Both the position numbers and the translations under genes were made by a program. From Flammula alnicola (Eukaryota > Basidiomycota > Agaricomycetes > Agaricales > Strophariaceae), in contig JADNRV010000360.1 in NCBI GenBank assembly GCA_015499995.1, forward strand, positions 1 to 46,393: a DNA stretch of 46,393 bases. Direction: 5' to 3'. Below, one piece after another: positions 35,371 through 44,999 of the stretch. The notes below the pieces were generated by a model, which made no database searches, had not been told where the DNA came from, and saw nothing but the letters and a program-made list of their open reading frames with translations. Each line of letters begins with the position of its first letter. The first letter of the stretch is position 1.

Positions 35371-36670
35371 CTCATTGTGGGCGCTTTTGAGCACGGAAAA
35401 AGTGAGTCGGGGTCCAGTAATATATTCCTACCATTCGCGCCATTTGCGCATGTCGAGAGGGGCGGGAACGGGTGGATTGGTGCTGGTGCTTTGGATGATG
35501 TTCCATAAATAGACGCGCCCATCATATTCCGTTCCCATCATTCCGTTTTCTTTCCGTCAATTCCATTCCCATCAATATTCCGTTCCGAGCTGATATTTTA
35601 GACACAGGCACGGATTTGTTCCTGCCTGATCCTGTTATCTATAGATTAGATACTAGTAAGTGGCTACCGCAACTCTGCCGCTCTGGTTTAAAAATAGATG
35701 CAAGCCGTTTTTGCCTTCCGCCTCTTGCCCCTACATGTTCTCTTTTAAATAAAGAAGATATATATAAAGTACTTGTCTCTATGAATACATTGGTACTATT
35801 TTTGTGGTCTGACTCCAATGGGAAGGGGATGGATGGCTTGTGAAGCAATCGGATGACGTTGGCCACTGGTTCCGCATTGAGATGGATGGGTTGGATGAGT
35901 GATATAAATAGATTCACATGGTTTCGGAGCACTTTCCTGTTGATTATTTATTTAATAAATTACATAGTTGTAATCTAGCTGTAATTCTGAATCCAATGGT
36001 ACTAATTTTACCGACAGAAGTGGACGGGAAGAGGTGGATGCACCATCAAGCATCTGGATGACACACACATCACCTTCCCAATTTGGATGGGAATGTGCTC
36101 GCGTTGGACGAGCATTAAAAATAGCCAATATTGGTGATGCACTCAGTGCGCTCTGGGTTCGTTTACACACTCAGTGCACGTTGAATAGTGAATACACAAT
36201 TTATTTGAAATAAAATACTACATATTTAAATTAAGAACTCTCAGAACGCGCACGTCGATGCACGTTCTGAGTAATAGGGAGGCATTCCTCACCATCGCGG
36301 GTGTGTCATGCTCCCTTTCATCTATCTCATCTGGCTCCCTTCTGCCGTTTGCGTGCTGTCCTCTGACGGCAGAGGCAGTGGGTCGTATGCTGCTCATCTT
36401 CTGCAGCGGCGTCTCCAGTCGGCGTCAGCTCCGCTGATCTCCCAGCATGGCCATCCTACCCTATCCTGCTCAACCGGTAGCGCTATTCAGCCATCCTCAG
36501 CGTCGTCGAGACCGGTACCTGTCCTCCCTCTGGGTTGCCAATGTCACCTTTGCCCTACTGGTCCCTCTGCCTATCATCCCTGCTTCCCACTCTCCCGCTG
36601 CTTCCCACTCTCCCGCTGCTTGCCCGCATTTACCTTGGATGCAGTTGGACAATTGCGGAGGATGAAAAGA

Positions 36671-36737
36671 GACTTCGAACGTCGTCTGCACGACGTTCGA
36701 AGTCAAGGAGGGACGACGGGCTTCGTCGTCCCTCCTT
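36671..36737. repeat. Two back-to-back perfect hairpins
   Basis: The first has a 15-bp stem (36671-36685 with 36690-36704, loop CTGC). The second starts on the very next base with a 14-bp stem (36705-36718 with 36724-36737, loop GGCTT). Confidence 0.9.
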
Positions 36738-36739
36738 TG

Positions 36740-37016
36740 GTCTGTGGGGATAGCAAAGGGCGCCGCCGTCGTATCCGAGTGGCAGCCGTCGTGCTGCTGC
36801 TCCCCTTACCTCCTCGTCGTCGTCGTCGTATCCAAGCGGCAGCCAGAGCAGCAGCAGTGGGCTCTGCTGCCGCTCCCTCTAATCGTCATCATATCCGAGC
36901 AGCAGCAGCGGTCGTGCTGCTGCCGCTGCTTCCCTCTCGTCGTTGCCGTATCTGAACAGCAGCAGTGGAAATGCTGCTGCTGCTGCTCCCACCTCGTCGC
37001 CGTCGTCGTATCACTA
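36740..37016. repeat. CAG/CTG-rich minisatellite, left arm
   Basis: Imperfect units of about 60 bp combine CGTCGTCGTATCCGAGCAGC with CTGCTGCT runs. The reading direction is opposite to the right-arm copy. Long open frames across it are by-products of the triplet repeat. Confidence 0.75.
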
Positions 37017-37846
37017 GTACCTACCACCCTTTATGATATACCTTAAACAAATGCCAGCACAGTCATCTGTATCCTCCCAAGTGTAGTTATGAAATGAAAT
37101 GCCCTAGACAAATGAAATGAAATATATTTCATTTCTTTCAGAGATATATCATAACTGGTAGGAAGATTTTCATAACTGTCTAGCTACTTATTTTATATCT
37201 ATGTGGCAACTTTTCATAACTTTTTCTTGCAATATTTCATAACTTCCTGGTTATTTCATTTCATATCTATAGGACACTTTTCATAATTCCCTATCAGTCT
37301 ATTTTATTTATCATAGATAATTAAATACTTTATAGATCATGTGACTGGATTATGTAATTGATGGGAAAACTTAGAAATTGCCTTTTTCTTGCTCCTCCAC
37401 CCATACTCTTATCAGATTATGGCCTCAAATTGAAAGTTATTTAAAAATTAGTCCAGCACCCCTGCAGACAAGTGCAGACAATATTGCATTAATTTAGCCA
37501 TTAAAACATGCTTATTTTACTTAATTAATAATGTAATCAGTTGTCTGGAAATAATAAAATAGACATAGGGAATTATGAAAAAGTTGTCCTATAGATATGA
37601 AATGAAATAACCAGGAAGTTATGAAATATTGCAAGAAAAAGTTATGAAAAAGTCACCACATAGATATAAAATAAGTAGCTAGACAGTTATGAAATATCTC
37701 CATACCAGTTATGATATATTCTCTGGTAAGAAATGAAACATATTTCATTTTATTTGTCTAGGCATTTCATTTCATAACTACACTTGGGAGGATACAGATG
37801 ACTGTGCTGGCATTTGTTTAAGATTTATCATATAAATGGTAGGTAC
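37017..37846. mobile_element. 830-bp fold-back (MITE-like) element nested in the minisatellite
   Basis: Arms of about 300 bp (37017-37320 and 37548-37846) are inverted copies separated by about 230 bp of AT-rich sequence. They share words such as TTAAACAAATGCCAGCACAG and end GTACCTACC/GGTAGGTAC. TCGTATCA occurs on both sides (37007 and 37853) and could be an 8-bp target duplication. However, similar words belong to the surrounding repeat. No coding capacity. Confidence 0.8.
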
Positions 37847-37974
37847 CACTCATCGTATCATCGTGTCCGAGCAGCCAGCGGAATAAAGAAAGAGATGACG
37901 ACCTTTCAAGGTCGCCATCTCGTCATCTTACCTATGGATTGGGTAAGTGGGGAGGGAGAGAGGAAGAACAAAAT

Positions 37975-37998
37975 GAATCGAGTCATACGACTCAATTC
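37975..37998. repeat. GAATCGAGTC hairpin, left copy
   Basis: A 10-bp stem with one mismatch and a 4-base loop (ATAC). It mirrors the perfect hairpin at 39345-39374 in the right arm. Confidence 0.7.
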
Positions 37999-38039
37999 GT
38001 TGCGCACCGGGTGGGTCTCCCTCTACCAGGGTCTCCCCT

Positions 38040-39280
38040 CGAGACCTTCTACCCTGAACCCCTCGCCCCAGATACTTCAAAGGCCGGCCCATATCCCTCA
38101 AGGAGGGGAAGGGCACGCGGCGTCGTTGGCGCTGGTTTGCTAACCGTGTATCGATGGGGTGGGTTTTGTGATTTGCTGGCCTGTTCATTCGTGGTGCTAC
38201 GCAGGGCGGGCGGTGGTGACGTGGAAAAAGCCGTGGTGCGAGGCGACAGCGCAGGCAGCTGTGGGTTGGTATTGCCAAATGGCGGGGCGGCGGCGAGGCG
38301 ATAGGTGCAGATGGGAGTCGATGACTTGCGTTCAACCACGGTTGATCGCGTTTCGGCGTCAGCCGAAACCGATTTGATTGGCTAGCACCAGCGGTCCGCG
38401 TCTCTGCGTCTTCCGCCTTGCTTGTCGAGGATGTCTCGGACGACGTTAAACTGGTGGGTAACTATGTAGATTAGTGTCGGTAAATTTTTAGAATAGAAAT
38501 ATTTCATATTTCAGTGAGGTCCGAGCCGAGCTTTGATCCTCTAGGGTAGTGCTACATATATTTCCGGCCATGCGTGGTGATTTATGGACTTCTGCAGTCA
38601 TCTATCTCGCCTTTAGGACCTTAAGAACTGCTTTGGATACTCTGAAAGGTAGATAATTCAGTAATAATAGTATACCAAATAAGAATTCCAAAATTTATTT
38701 GGGCCTAGTGAAGGCCTGTGTAATGATACATCCTTTGCACTCAAGTTAGGCATGAAACGAAGAGGAAATCTGGAATCAATTCAACATCCTTCATGTTATT
38801 TCAAATCCCTGTCCCTTGACATTTTGTTGAAGCTCTCAAGTAATCTAGAACACTTCTAACTAATCTATAGATGATATCTGACCCATTATTTTAAATTTCA
38901 GACATCTCAAAGGGGCCATCCGTAGGGTTTTCAATTTCAAGCACCCGAAATCACCATGCTTTCACATCAGTCGCACAGATTTCATTTGTGTACGATAGCA
39001 TATTTTGAGACTTGAAAGTAATTTTTAATGTCAGCATTCAACGAATATTTTAGGATGGTAAATTACATTTCCACAGATCCCAAAATTATTTTACAGGGGC
39101 ATTGACGCTGTCCTCGACGACGAGAAAGCTCCGGAAATTGAGCGGTCCGGTGATTTCAAGGTCCGCTTGAACCGCGATCAACGATTTTCAACATCGTTAG
39201 ACAACCATCCCTTCGCTCGCTGAACCATCCGGCTGCACCACCACTTTCCTTCTCCTCCCATTGCTACTACGTAGGTCTCC
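38040..39280. other. Central region of the giant element
   Basis: About 1.2 kb between the mirrored arms. A perfect 8-bp hairpin lies at 38350-38369 (GTTTCGGC, loop GTCA). Frames here have no domain. Weak inverted similarity (GTTGATCGCG near 38341 and 39172) suggests that the palindrome once reached further in. Confidence 0.5.
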
Positions 39281-39344
39281 ACACAAATAGGAGGGAGGTG
39301 ACGGGTGAGAAGATATGAGGGAGAGGGAGACCCATTCGGTGTGT

Positions 39345-39374
39345 AACGAATCGAGTCGCATGACTCGATTCGTT
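39345..39374. repeat. Perfect 13-bp-stem hairpin, right copy
   Basis: The stem AACGAATCGAGTC pairs with GACTCGATTCGTT around the loop GCAT. Confidence 0.85.
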
Positions 39375-39479
39375 TTCTGCTCTTCGTCTTTCCATCCCCC
39401 CACTTATCCAAACCATAGGCAACCTGACGAGGTGACGATGATCATTCAATGGTCATCGTCTCTTTCTTTACTCCGGTGG

Positions 39480-40250
39480 CTGCTCGGACATGATGCGGCG
39501 ACGGCGGCGAGGTGGGATCAACAACAGGCTGCTCGGGTATGATGACTATGGCCACAAAGCGGGACCAGCAGCAGCAGCACGACAGCTGCTGCTGCTCGGG
39601 TAAGACGATGACGGCGAAGCGGACCAGCAGCCACGACAACTGCTGCTGCTGCTCGGACATGACGACAATGGCCACGGCTCGGGTACGACAACGGCCACGG
39701 CTCGGGTACGACAACGACGCGAAGTGGGACCAGCAGCAGCAGCGCGACTTCTGCTGCTGTTGCTCTGGCACGACGTACATCCATGAAGCGGGAACGGCAG
39801 CAGCAGTGGTCGTGGATACAACGACGGCCATGTGGACTCGCGGCAGCAGCACGACAATTGCTGCTGTGAGTATGACGACGACGGCCATGAAGCGGGACTA
39901 GCAGCAGCAGCACGACCGCTGCTGCTGCTGCTCAGATGCGACCACGACGGCCACGAAACGGGACCAGCGGCAGCAGCATGATAACTGCTGCTGCTCGGGT
40001 ACAATAGCGACGGCAAAGCAGAACCAGCGGCGACAGCACGACCGCTGCTGCTGCTCGGATACGATGAACGACGGCCAGGTGGGACTCGTGGGGCAGCAGC
40101 AGCACGACTGCTGCTGCTGCTCGGATACGGCGATGACCAGGGGGGAACAGCAGTAGCGGCCACCTCAGATGCGGTGACGACATCAAAGTGGGGGAGGAGC
40201 AGCACAACCGCTGCTGCTGGGATACAATGATGATGACGAGGTGGCAGCGG
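39480..40250. repeat. CAG/CTG-rich minisatellite, right arm
   Basis: About a dozen imperfect units of about 60 bp (for example CTGCTGCTGCTCGGACATGA followed by an ACGGCCA-type segment and CAGCAGCAGC). It is inverted relative to 36740-37016. Each unit has CTG and CAG runs that can pair, so single strands would fold into repeated hairpins. Confidence 0.8.
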
Positions 40251-40589
40251 CGGCGACAAGGGGTGGGAGCGCTGATATGACGACAAGGACGTGCACGAGG
40301 ATGAGCTGCAGGAGAGTCGATGATGCATGTTACTCACATCGACGTGCGCTCTCCTTGTTCTTATCCTCATTTCAGTCCTGTATTTTATTTTCTATGCTGT
40401 ATACCTTATGACCTAGCACAGTTCAAATATATTAAAGTTTTCTATTTAATCTTTTTTACTTGAGTATCTAATCTATAGATAACGGAGACAGGCGCCGAGG
40501 CATGAGCGCCTGCATCTAAAAATATCTAGCCTGGGCGCTTTCCATCTATCTAATCTATAGATAACAAAACCAGCAGAGGCTTTCCGTCT

Positions 40590-41480
40590 AATTTTAGAAA
40601 GTCATCCAAAGTCATCCTCGCCAATCCACCCATTCCTGCCCCCGTGAGGTGCACAAAGGGCAGCAATGGGGAGCAATATATTATTAGACCCCAGTAGATT
40701 TTTGTCCCTACCCGAAACTGCCCCCAACGATGAGCACAAGCCGAGATACAACCCCATCCTCTAATGTTGATATCTATTTACTATCAGCCCCGCCCCAATT
40801 GGGAGCGTCATCCAAAGCCAAGCGCCCCAATCCACCCATTCCGCCTGCCGGCAGGCGCGGAAGCATCCAGGATGGGTCAGAATATATTTATTGACTGCAA
40901 AATAATTTTTTCCACGCCCCAAAGCGCCCCAACGATGAGCAGCACCAAAAATACATCCCCGGACATCATTTCCTTCATTATTGATGGCCCGCATCGAACA
41001 TGCCTGGGATTAAAAATAGATTGGAAGTGCCTAGAATTAAAAATAGATCTCCAGGAACATGATGTCACAGACATGACATTCTCCCGGAAGTACATAGTTA
41101 TTTTTAGAACTACATCCAAAGTCATCCTTTGCAATCCACCCCGTCCCGCCCTCATAAGGCGCGCAAATGACTGATTTGGATAGAGAAAAATTGGGGCTAT
41201 GCAATGGTATTTTTTCCCCACCGAAAAGCGCCCGCGACGATGAGCGGCACCCAAAATACAACCCCGGACATCATTTGCTGCATTGTTGACAGCTGTTTAC
41301 CATCCCCACCCCAAATGGGACCATCATCCAAAGCCATGGGCGCCAATCCACCCGTTCCCGCCCTCCCCGACCTGCGGCAACACCTAGAATAGATTAAATA
41401 ATATTTAGAGACCCTAAAGGAATTTTTCCCGCGCTCAAATGCGCCCCAACGACGTGCAGCACCATATTTTGTGCCCGCCC
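40590..41480. repeat. Subterminal tandem repeats with core CCAATCCACCC
   Basis: Units of roughly 200-300 bp share the words CATCCAAAG followed by CCAATCCACCC and a TTCCCGCC-like tail. Cores are at 40620, 40828, 41131 and 41343. The left arm has inverted cores at 35259 and 35470. Repeated subterminal motifs are often transposase binding sites in large DNA transposons. Confidence 0.7.
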
Positions 41481-41678
41481 ATCAAATCTATGCATTGTTG
41501 ATGTGTATTTACTATTACCCGCTGCCTGCAAGGTGAGCAAAACCTGCCCCGGCTCATCCGGCATGCTATATACAGTGTGTTACATGGTCTTAGGCAATGG
41601 CCTAAGTGGGGCAAACCTGTCATCTATGTATAACATATTTTAGGCCACAGCCTAGATATCATATATAATTCTAGCTAC
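41260..41678 (-). repeat. Right terminal inverted repeat of the giant element
   Basis: Mirror of the left end; ends CTAGCTAC next to TA at 41679-41680. Confidence 0.8.
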
Positions 41679-41872
41679 TAAGGCTGTCGCATCTTTTCTT
41701 TCTTGTGTATATCTTCCTTTGGGCTCAAAATCAGGTGGGTTTTTACTAAGCTTGGGCATATCCGCTAACGGATCTCCCTTGATTTCCCGCTTGATCCTGT
41801 ACTGCTCTGGCAGAGATGCATAAACCAGCTTTACTTTCAAAGCGACTGGTTTATATTTCTTTCCTAAGTAGA

Positions 41873-41884
41873 CTGATGCCGCTG

Positions 41885-41887
<3 letters not shown>
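41873..41887 (+). repeat. Target-site duplication of the LINE, left copy
   Basis: CTGATGCCGCTGGCC here is identical to 42671-42685. Confidence 0.9.
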
Positions 41888-41926
<39 letters not shown>

Positions 41927-42670
41927 ACAATTTTATACCGGTGCACGAAAGCAGTCCGGTCTCTAACTAATACAAACGAAGGTGGTATACTACGCGTGCA
42001 AAAGAAAGAAGTTAGCTCGACGGCGAGCATGCGACGCGCGCGAGCGCGGCGCGGGTGAGACGGCGCAGCTGCCTGAAACCCAGATAGGTAGTCTCGCAAC
42101 TACAGATTGTCCGACGTTGCGGCGTTGTTAACGCTACCGCACGAACGGCAAATAGGAATATTGGGATGGACAGGGGGGTCATCCAGATGTGAGAAGAGCC
42201 TGCCAGGCCCTCCCCGATTCACCGGTAAAATCAACGTGGTCATAGCTAAGCAAGGGCCGCAGCCCTCACCGCCGTCAACCAGGTCGGGTCCTCTGCAAGT
42301 GATGCACGAAGCCAACTCAGGGAGTCGACCCCGCCAGGACTGGAACGACCAGCCCTCTCGCCTCTCGCGAAGTCCGCCATCACTGTGACTCAATGCAGAA
42401 ACACCTGTGGGCAACAGGCCGCTTTGACCGCGGCGCCGCTCACACCCAGAATTGCCCCCCGCCCAGAGTCCCTCATCCGACTCCAGCTGGGTGCCGAGAA
42501 GGAGAACGCCGTAGGGTGCTCCAACAAATAAGTCGCCAGCTCCGAAACGAGTTTCGGCTTCCGGCGAGTCCAAGGCTGTTTCTTGCACTTGAAAATATGA
42601 TCGCGAGTCTGAGGATAAACCCCACACTCACAACCGAGGGCCCTAGGGTCGTCGATTTTGAACCGCTCGT
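41888..42670 (-). mobile_element. 5'-truncated LINE insertion
   Basis: 783 bp beginning (on plus) with 33 T at 41888-41920, the poly(A) tail of a minus-strand element. The other end encodes the last part of a LINE ORF2: a Cys/His cluster GCECGVYPQTRDHIFKC of the kind that follows RT in fungal LINEs. A perfect 15-bp duplication flanks it. It lies inside the gypsy linker. Confidence 0.9.
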
Positions 42671-42685
42671 CTGATGCCGCTGGCC
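42671..42685 (+). repeat. Target-site duplication of the LINE, right copy
   Basis: Second copy of CTGATGCCGCTGGCC. Confidence 0.9.
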
Positions 42686-42930
42686 CTTGGTCCTCTTTTT
42701 CTAGCTTACCAGGATAGATTTGGTTAAGGTAGGATTCGATTTCTACACGCTCGTCTCCTTCTATGACCTCCTCATCTAGTGCGCCTGATAAAAAGACGAG
42801 CCTTTTTCCTTCATCCGTGAATGTTCCATTATCTTTGTGCTGTGCGTATTGCACGCACAACTTTTTCTCATTCTCAACAAGCTCTATCATCATCACTACC
42901 TCTCCTTCATCTGGGATAAGTTCCTCGAGG

Positions 42931-44126
42931 TTATCTAAAAAGCCTGGGCGCTTTCAGGGGCGTCATGTTGATGCTTCCTCCTGAACTGCACTGGGTTCTC
43001 ACCACGTTCATATGTAGGTAGGCACACTCGCTTCCCAGTATTAGGATCCGTGATAGTGATAGTCTGACTACCATCCATCTCGTTTTGAATCCCACTTCGG
43101 GTAAGCGCGTCAAACGGTCTCCCAACAAAACTCGGTAAGCAGGGTTTTTAAGAATATGTACCTGCAAGTAGAGCATAAGTCCACCAAGATTAAATGGTAC
43201 ATCTCTTGCTAGTCCTAGCGTCCTGTTTGTTGATCTGTTCACACTCTGCATATTAACTGTGATTCCTGGGTTCCAGGTTAAGCCTAGTTCAATAGCGACT
43301 TCCTCGGCCATAGACACGATCTGTGAACCGGGATCTACTACCGCCTCCTCTTGACCCATTTGATTGATCTTCGGATAGATAGACCTAAGAGCTAAGGATT
43401 CCCTTGCGACTATAGGTTCATCGGGCAACACTCCGTCGTGTTCCTGTATGAACTGCAACACCGGATCGCTTGCTATGTTCCAATTCGGGTTTGGCTGCCC
43501 GGTATCTTCCCAATCCTCGAGTGCATCATTTTTAAACTGCAGATCGTGTGCGAATGTCACCCGTGGCGCCGAAGCGTCATTCCTTCTTGGCTTCTCATAT
43601 TCCTCATCTAAAACCTCCTCAATTAAGACTGGCTGTCTGGTTTTGGTTATCTTTTTAGCAAACGCTTTAGTGACTGGACTATCAGACGAACCGAATAGGT
43701 TCTTGAGTGGTATGGTTACTGGTGTATCTAGGATAGCAGCCAATATCTTTTCTGAGTCGACTTCGTCTTCTATGGGTGCACGGTTTTTGTAGGCCGGCCC
43801 CGGTCTCGTTTCTACTTCTCTAGGCTTAGGCACGCCTGTAGGTCGTGCAACATATCGCAATGCTGGGACGTCTACATATGGCAACTCCTTGGGCCTTGGT
43901 GGATCAATTACCGCTTTAGGTAATACCCTGGGCGCTACTTGATCTCTTTTGCTTTTTCGGGTGGACCTCTCCTCACGTCCTCCTCTTCTTGCTCATCGCT
44001 CTCCTCATCTTCTGACTCTTCTATTTCTACTTGACTCTTGCGGTTTCTGTCCTCAGGAGCCTTGGGTCTTCTGGAAGAGGTCGGTTTCTTCGCAGTCCCA
44101 GGCTTTCCCATCCTCGAACTATTCAA
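42931..44126 (-). pseudogene. Gypsy Gag C-terminus and aspartic protease
   Basis: The frame 43884-42931 contains EEAVVDPGSQIVSM, the protease active site of this gypsy group (DPG in place of DTG/DSG), and AYRVLLGDRL, a flap/core segment. A basic and acidic Gag linker (EESEDEESDEQEEEDV) precedes it at 44126-43935. Frames change near 43900 and 43040. Confidence 0.75.
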
Positions 44127-44153
44127 AAACCCGACAGTTCTCTTCTTCCTCCT

Positions 44154-44997
44154 CTATCCCATCCAGGGTGAGGGCTCCCTTTCTTCCGCTATCATTCTAT
44201 CCACGGTCTCTCTTCCTAATAGCTGTGCTAACCCATTCAATAGTTGCGAAACCCTTGGATCTTGCATGTCTGGTAGCATCATATTCTGGTTTTGGTCGCT
44301 TCCCTGATAGAAGGATTGCATATTTACTTTAGCCATTGGTATAATACCCGGCCTAGTTTTATACAATTGTTCCACTACTTCCTTGCGTGATTTCTCGCTG
44401 TCTGTAGGTAGTGAGGAACCATCAGGTAGCTTCAACCACCTGTCTATGCGCTTTATCCATTTCAGATCCAAGTGTTTAAGCGCATGCGGACACTCGTGCA
44501 TCCTGTGCCCCATTTCTTTGCAATAGTAGCACCCATCGGGATACTGTCTGCTATTACTAGCTCCTGGGCTATACGCATTATTCCTGGGGTATTGTTGTTG
44601 GTAAGAGTAAGGTTGCGAGGTTCCTGCCTGTGGCTGGATCACTTGAGTTTTTATTGCTGAGATTAGCTGCTCAAAGCATCGGTCCATCACTTGGCTGTAC
44701 TGTCGCATCTCCTGCTGCTGCTGCTGTTGGATTTTTAGGGAATCCGCCAGTCTGGCTACAGTCTCTTCTATTTTGATAGTATCTTCTCTTCGTTCGCCCG
44801 AAGCACCGTGGACCAAATCCTCGCTCATCCTTTCGAACGGCTGTGAAGACTGTCTTGCTATGATAACCGCGGTCTCGATCACCTGTTCCAGTTGTAGCGA
44901 TCTTCTATCCTTGCTTCTACAGTAGCTGGTGTCGCTGTCGCTGTGCTTGTAGATGCTCCTTTTGCGTCTGCCAAGTCATCCATCTTGTCTTTAGTGA
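44154..44997 (-). pseudogene. Gypsy Gag with CCHC zinc knuckle
   Basis: A 242-codon frame carries CYYCKEMGHRMHEC, a CX2CX4HX4C nucleocapsid knuckle, near 44500. It ends with a helical Gag-like segment and a Gln tract (KIQQQQQQE). Upstream coding (LTKDKMDDLADAKGAS, then ARIEDRYNWN) continues to about 44997 after one shift near 44890. The N-terminus is missing. Confidence 0.75.
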
Positions 44998-44999
44998 GG

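Larger units (their letters stand above)
34944..41678. mobile_element. Giant (6.7 kb) inverted-repeat transposon without a transposase, TA target site
   Basis: The two ends are inverted copies. The left starts GTAGCTGGTATCATG and the right, reverse-complemented, starts GTAGCTAGAATTATA. Strong similarity continues for over 400 bp through shared words such as GATGACAGGTTTGCCCCACT. TA flanks both ends (34942-34943, 41679-41680). Both arms then carry, in mirrored order, GGGTGGATTGG repeats, GTTATCTATAGATTAGATA (35633 and near 40481 and 40545 inverted), CAG/CTG minisatellite and a GAATCGAGTC hairpin, so the whole is a nested palindrome around 38.0-39.3 kb. Long frames inside are low-complexity and show no transposase motif. 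It interrupts the gypsy pol, so it is younger than it. Confidence 0.85.
41681..42930 (-). pseudogene. Gypsy linker between protease and RT, split by a LINE
   Basis: Two pieces of one gypsy frame remain: 42896-42671 (ELVENEKKLCVQYAQ to GPAAS) and 41872-41681 (VKLVYASLPEQY to KDATAL). The LINE sits between them. The second piece stops within the giant element and continues in frame at 34941. Confidence 0.75.
31367..44997 (-). mobile_element. Ty3/gypsy LTR retrotransposon, decayed and twice interrupted
   Basis: On the minus strand the order is Gag with CCHC knuckle, aspartic protease, RT, RNase H, integrase and a tail, the gypsy order. The body is split by a LINE (41888-42670) and by a 6.7-kb inverted-repeat element (34944-41678). 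Several single-base frameshifts occur besides. The 5' end is cut off near 45.0 kb where a plus-strand LINE begins. No LTR pair was identified, so the limits given are those of coding remains. Confidence 0.85.

Noticed and set aside
36308..37046. Plus-strand frames up to 215 codons
   Set aside because: They arise from CAG/CTG/CGT triplet repeats and hairpins; no domain, start context or splice support.
37007..37860. TCGTATCA on both sides of the fold-back element as an hAT-type 8-bp target duplication
   Set aside because: The surrounding minisatellite itself contains TCGTATC words, so the match may be accidental; the terminal bases of the two arms also differ.
39546..40370. Ser/Ala/Tyr-rich frames up to 274 codons on minus
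   Set aside because: Low-complexity translation of the minisatellite in all frames.
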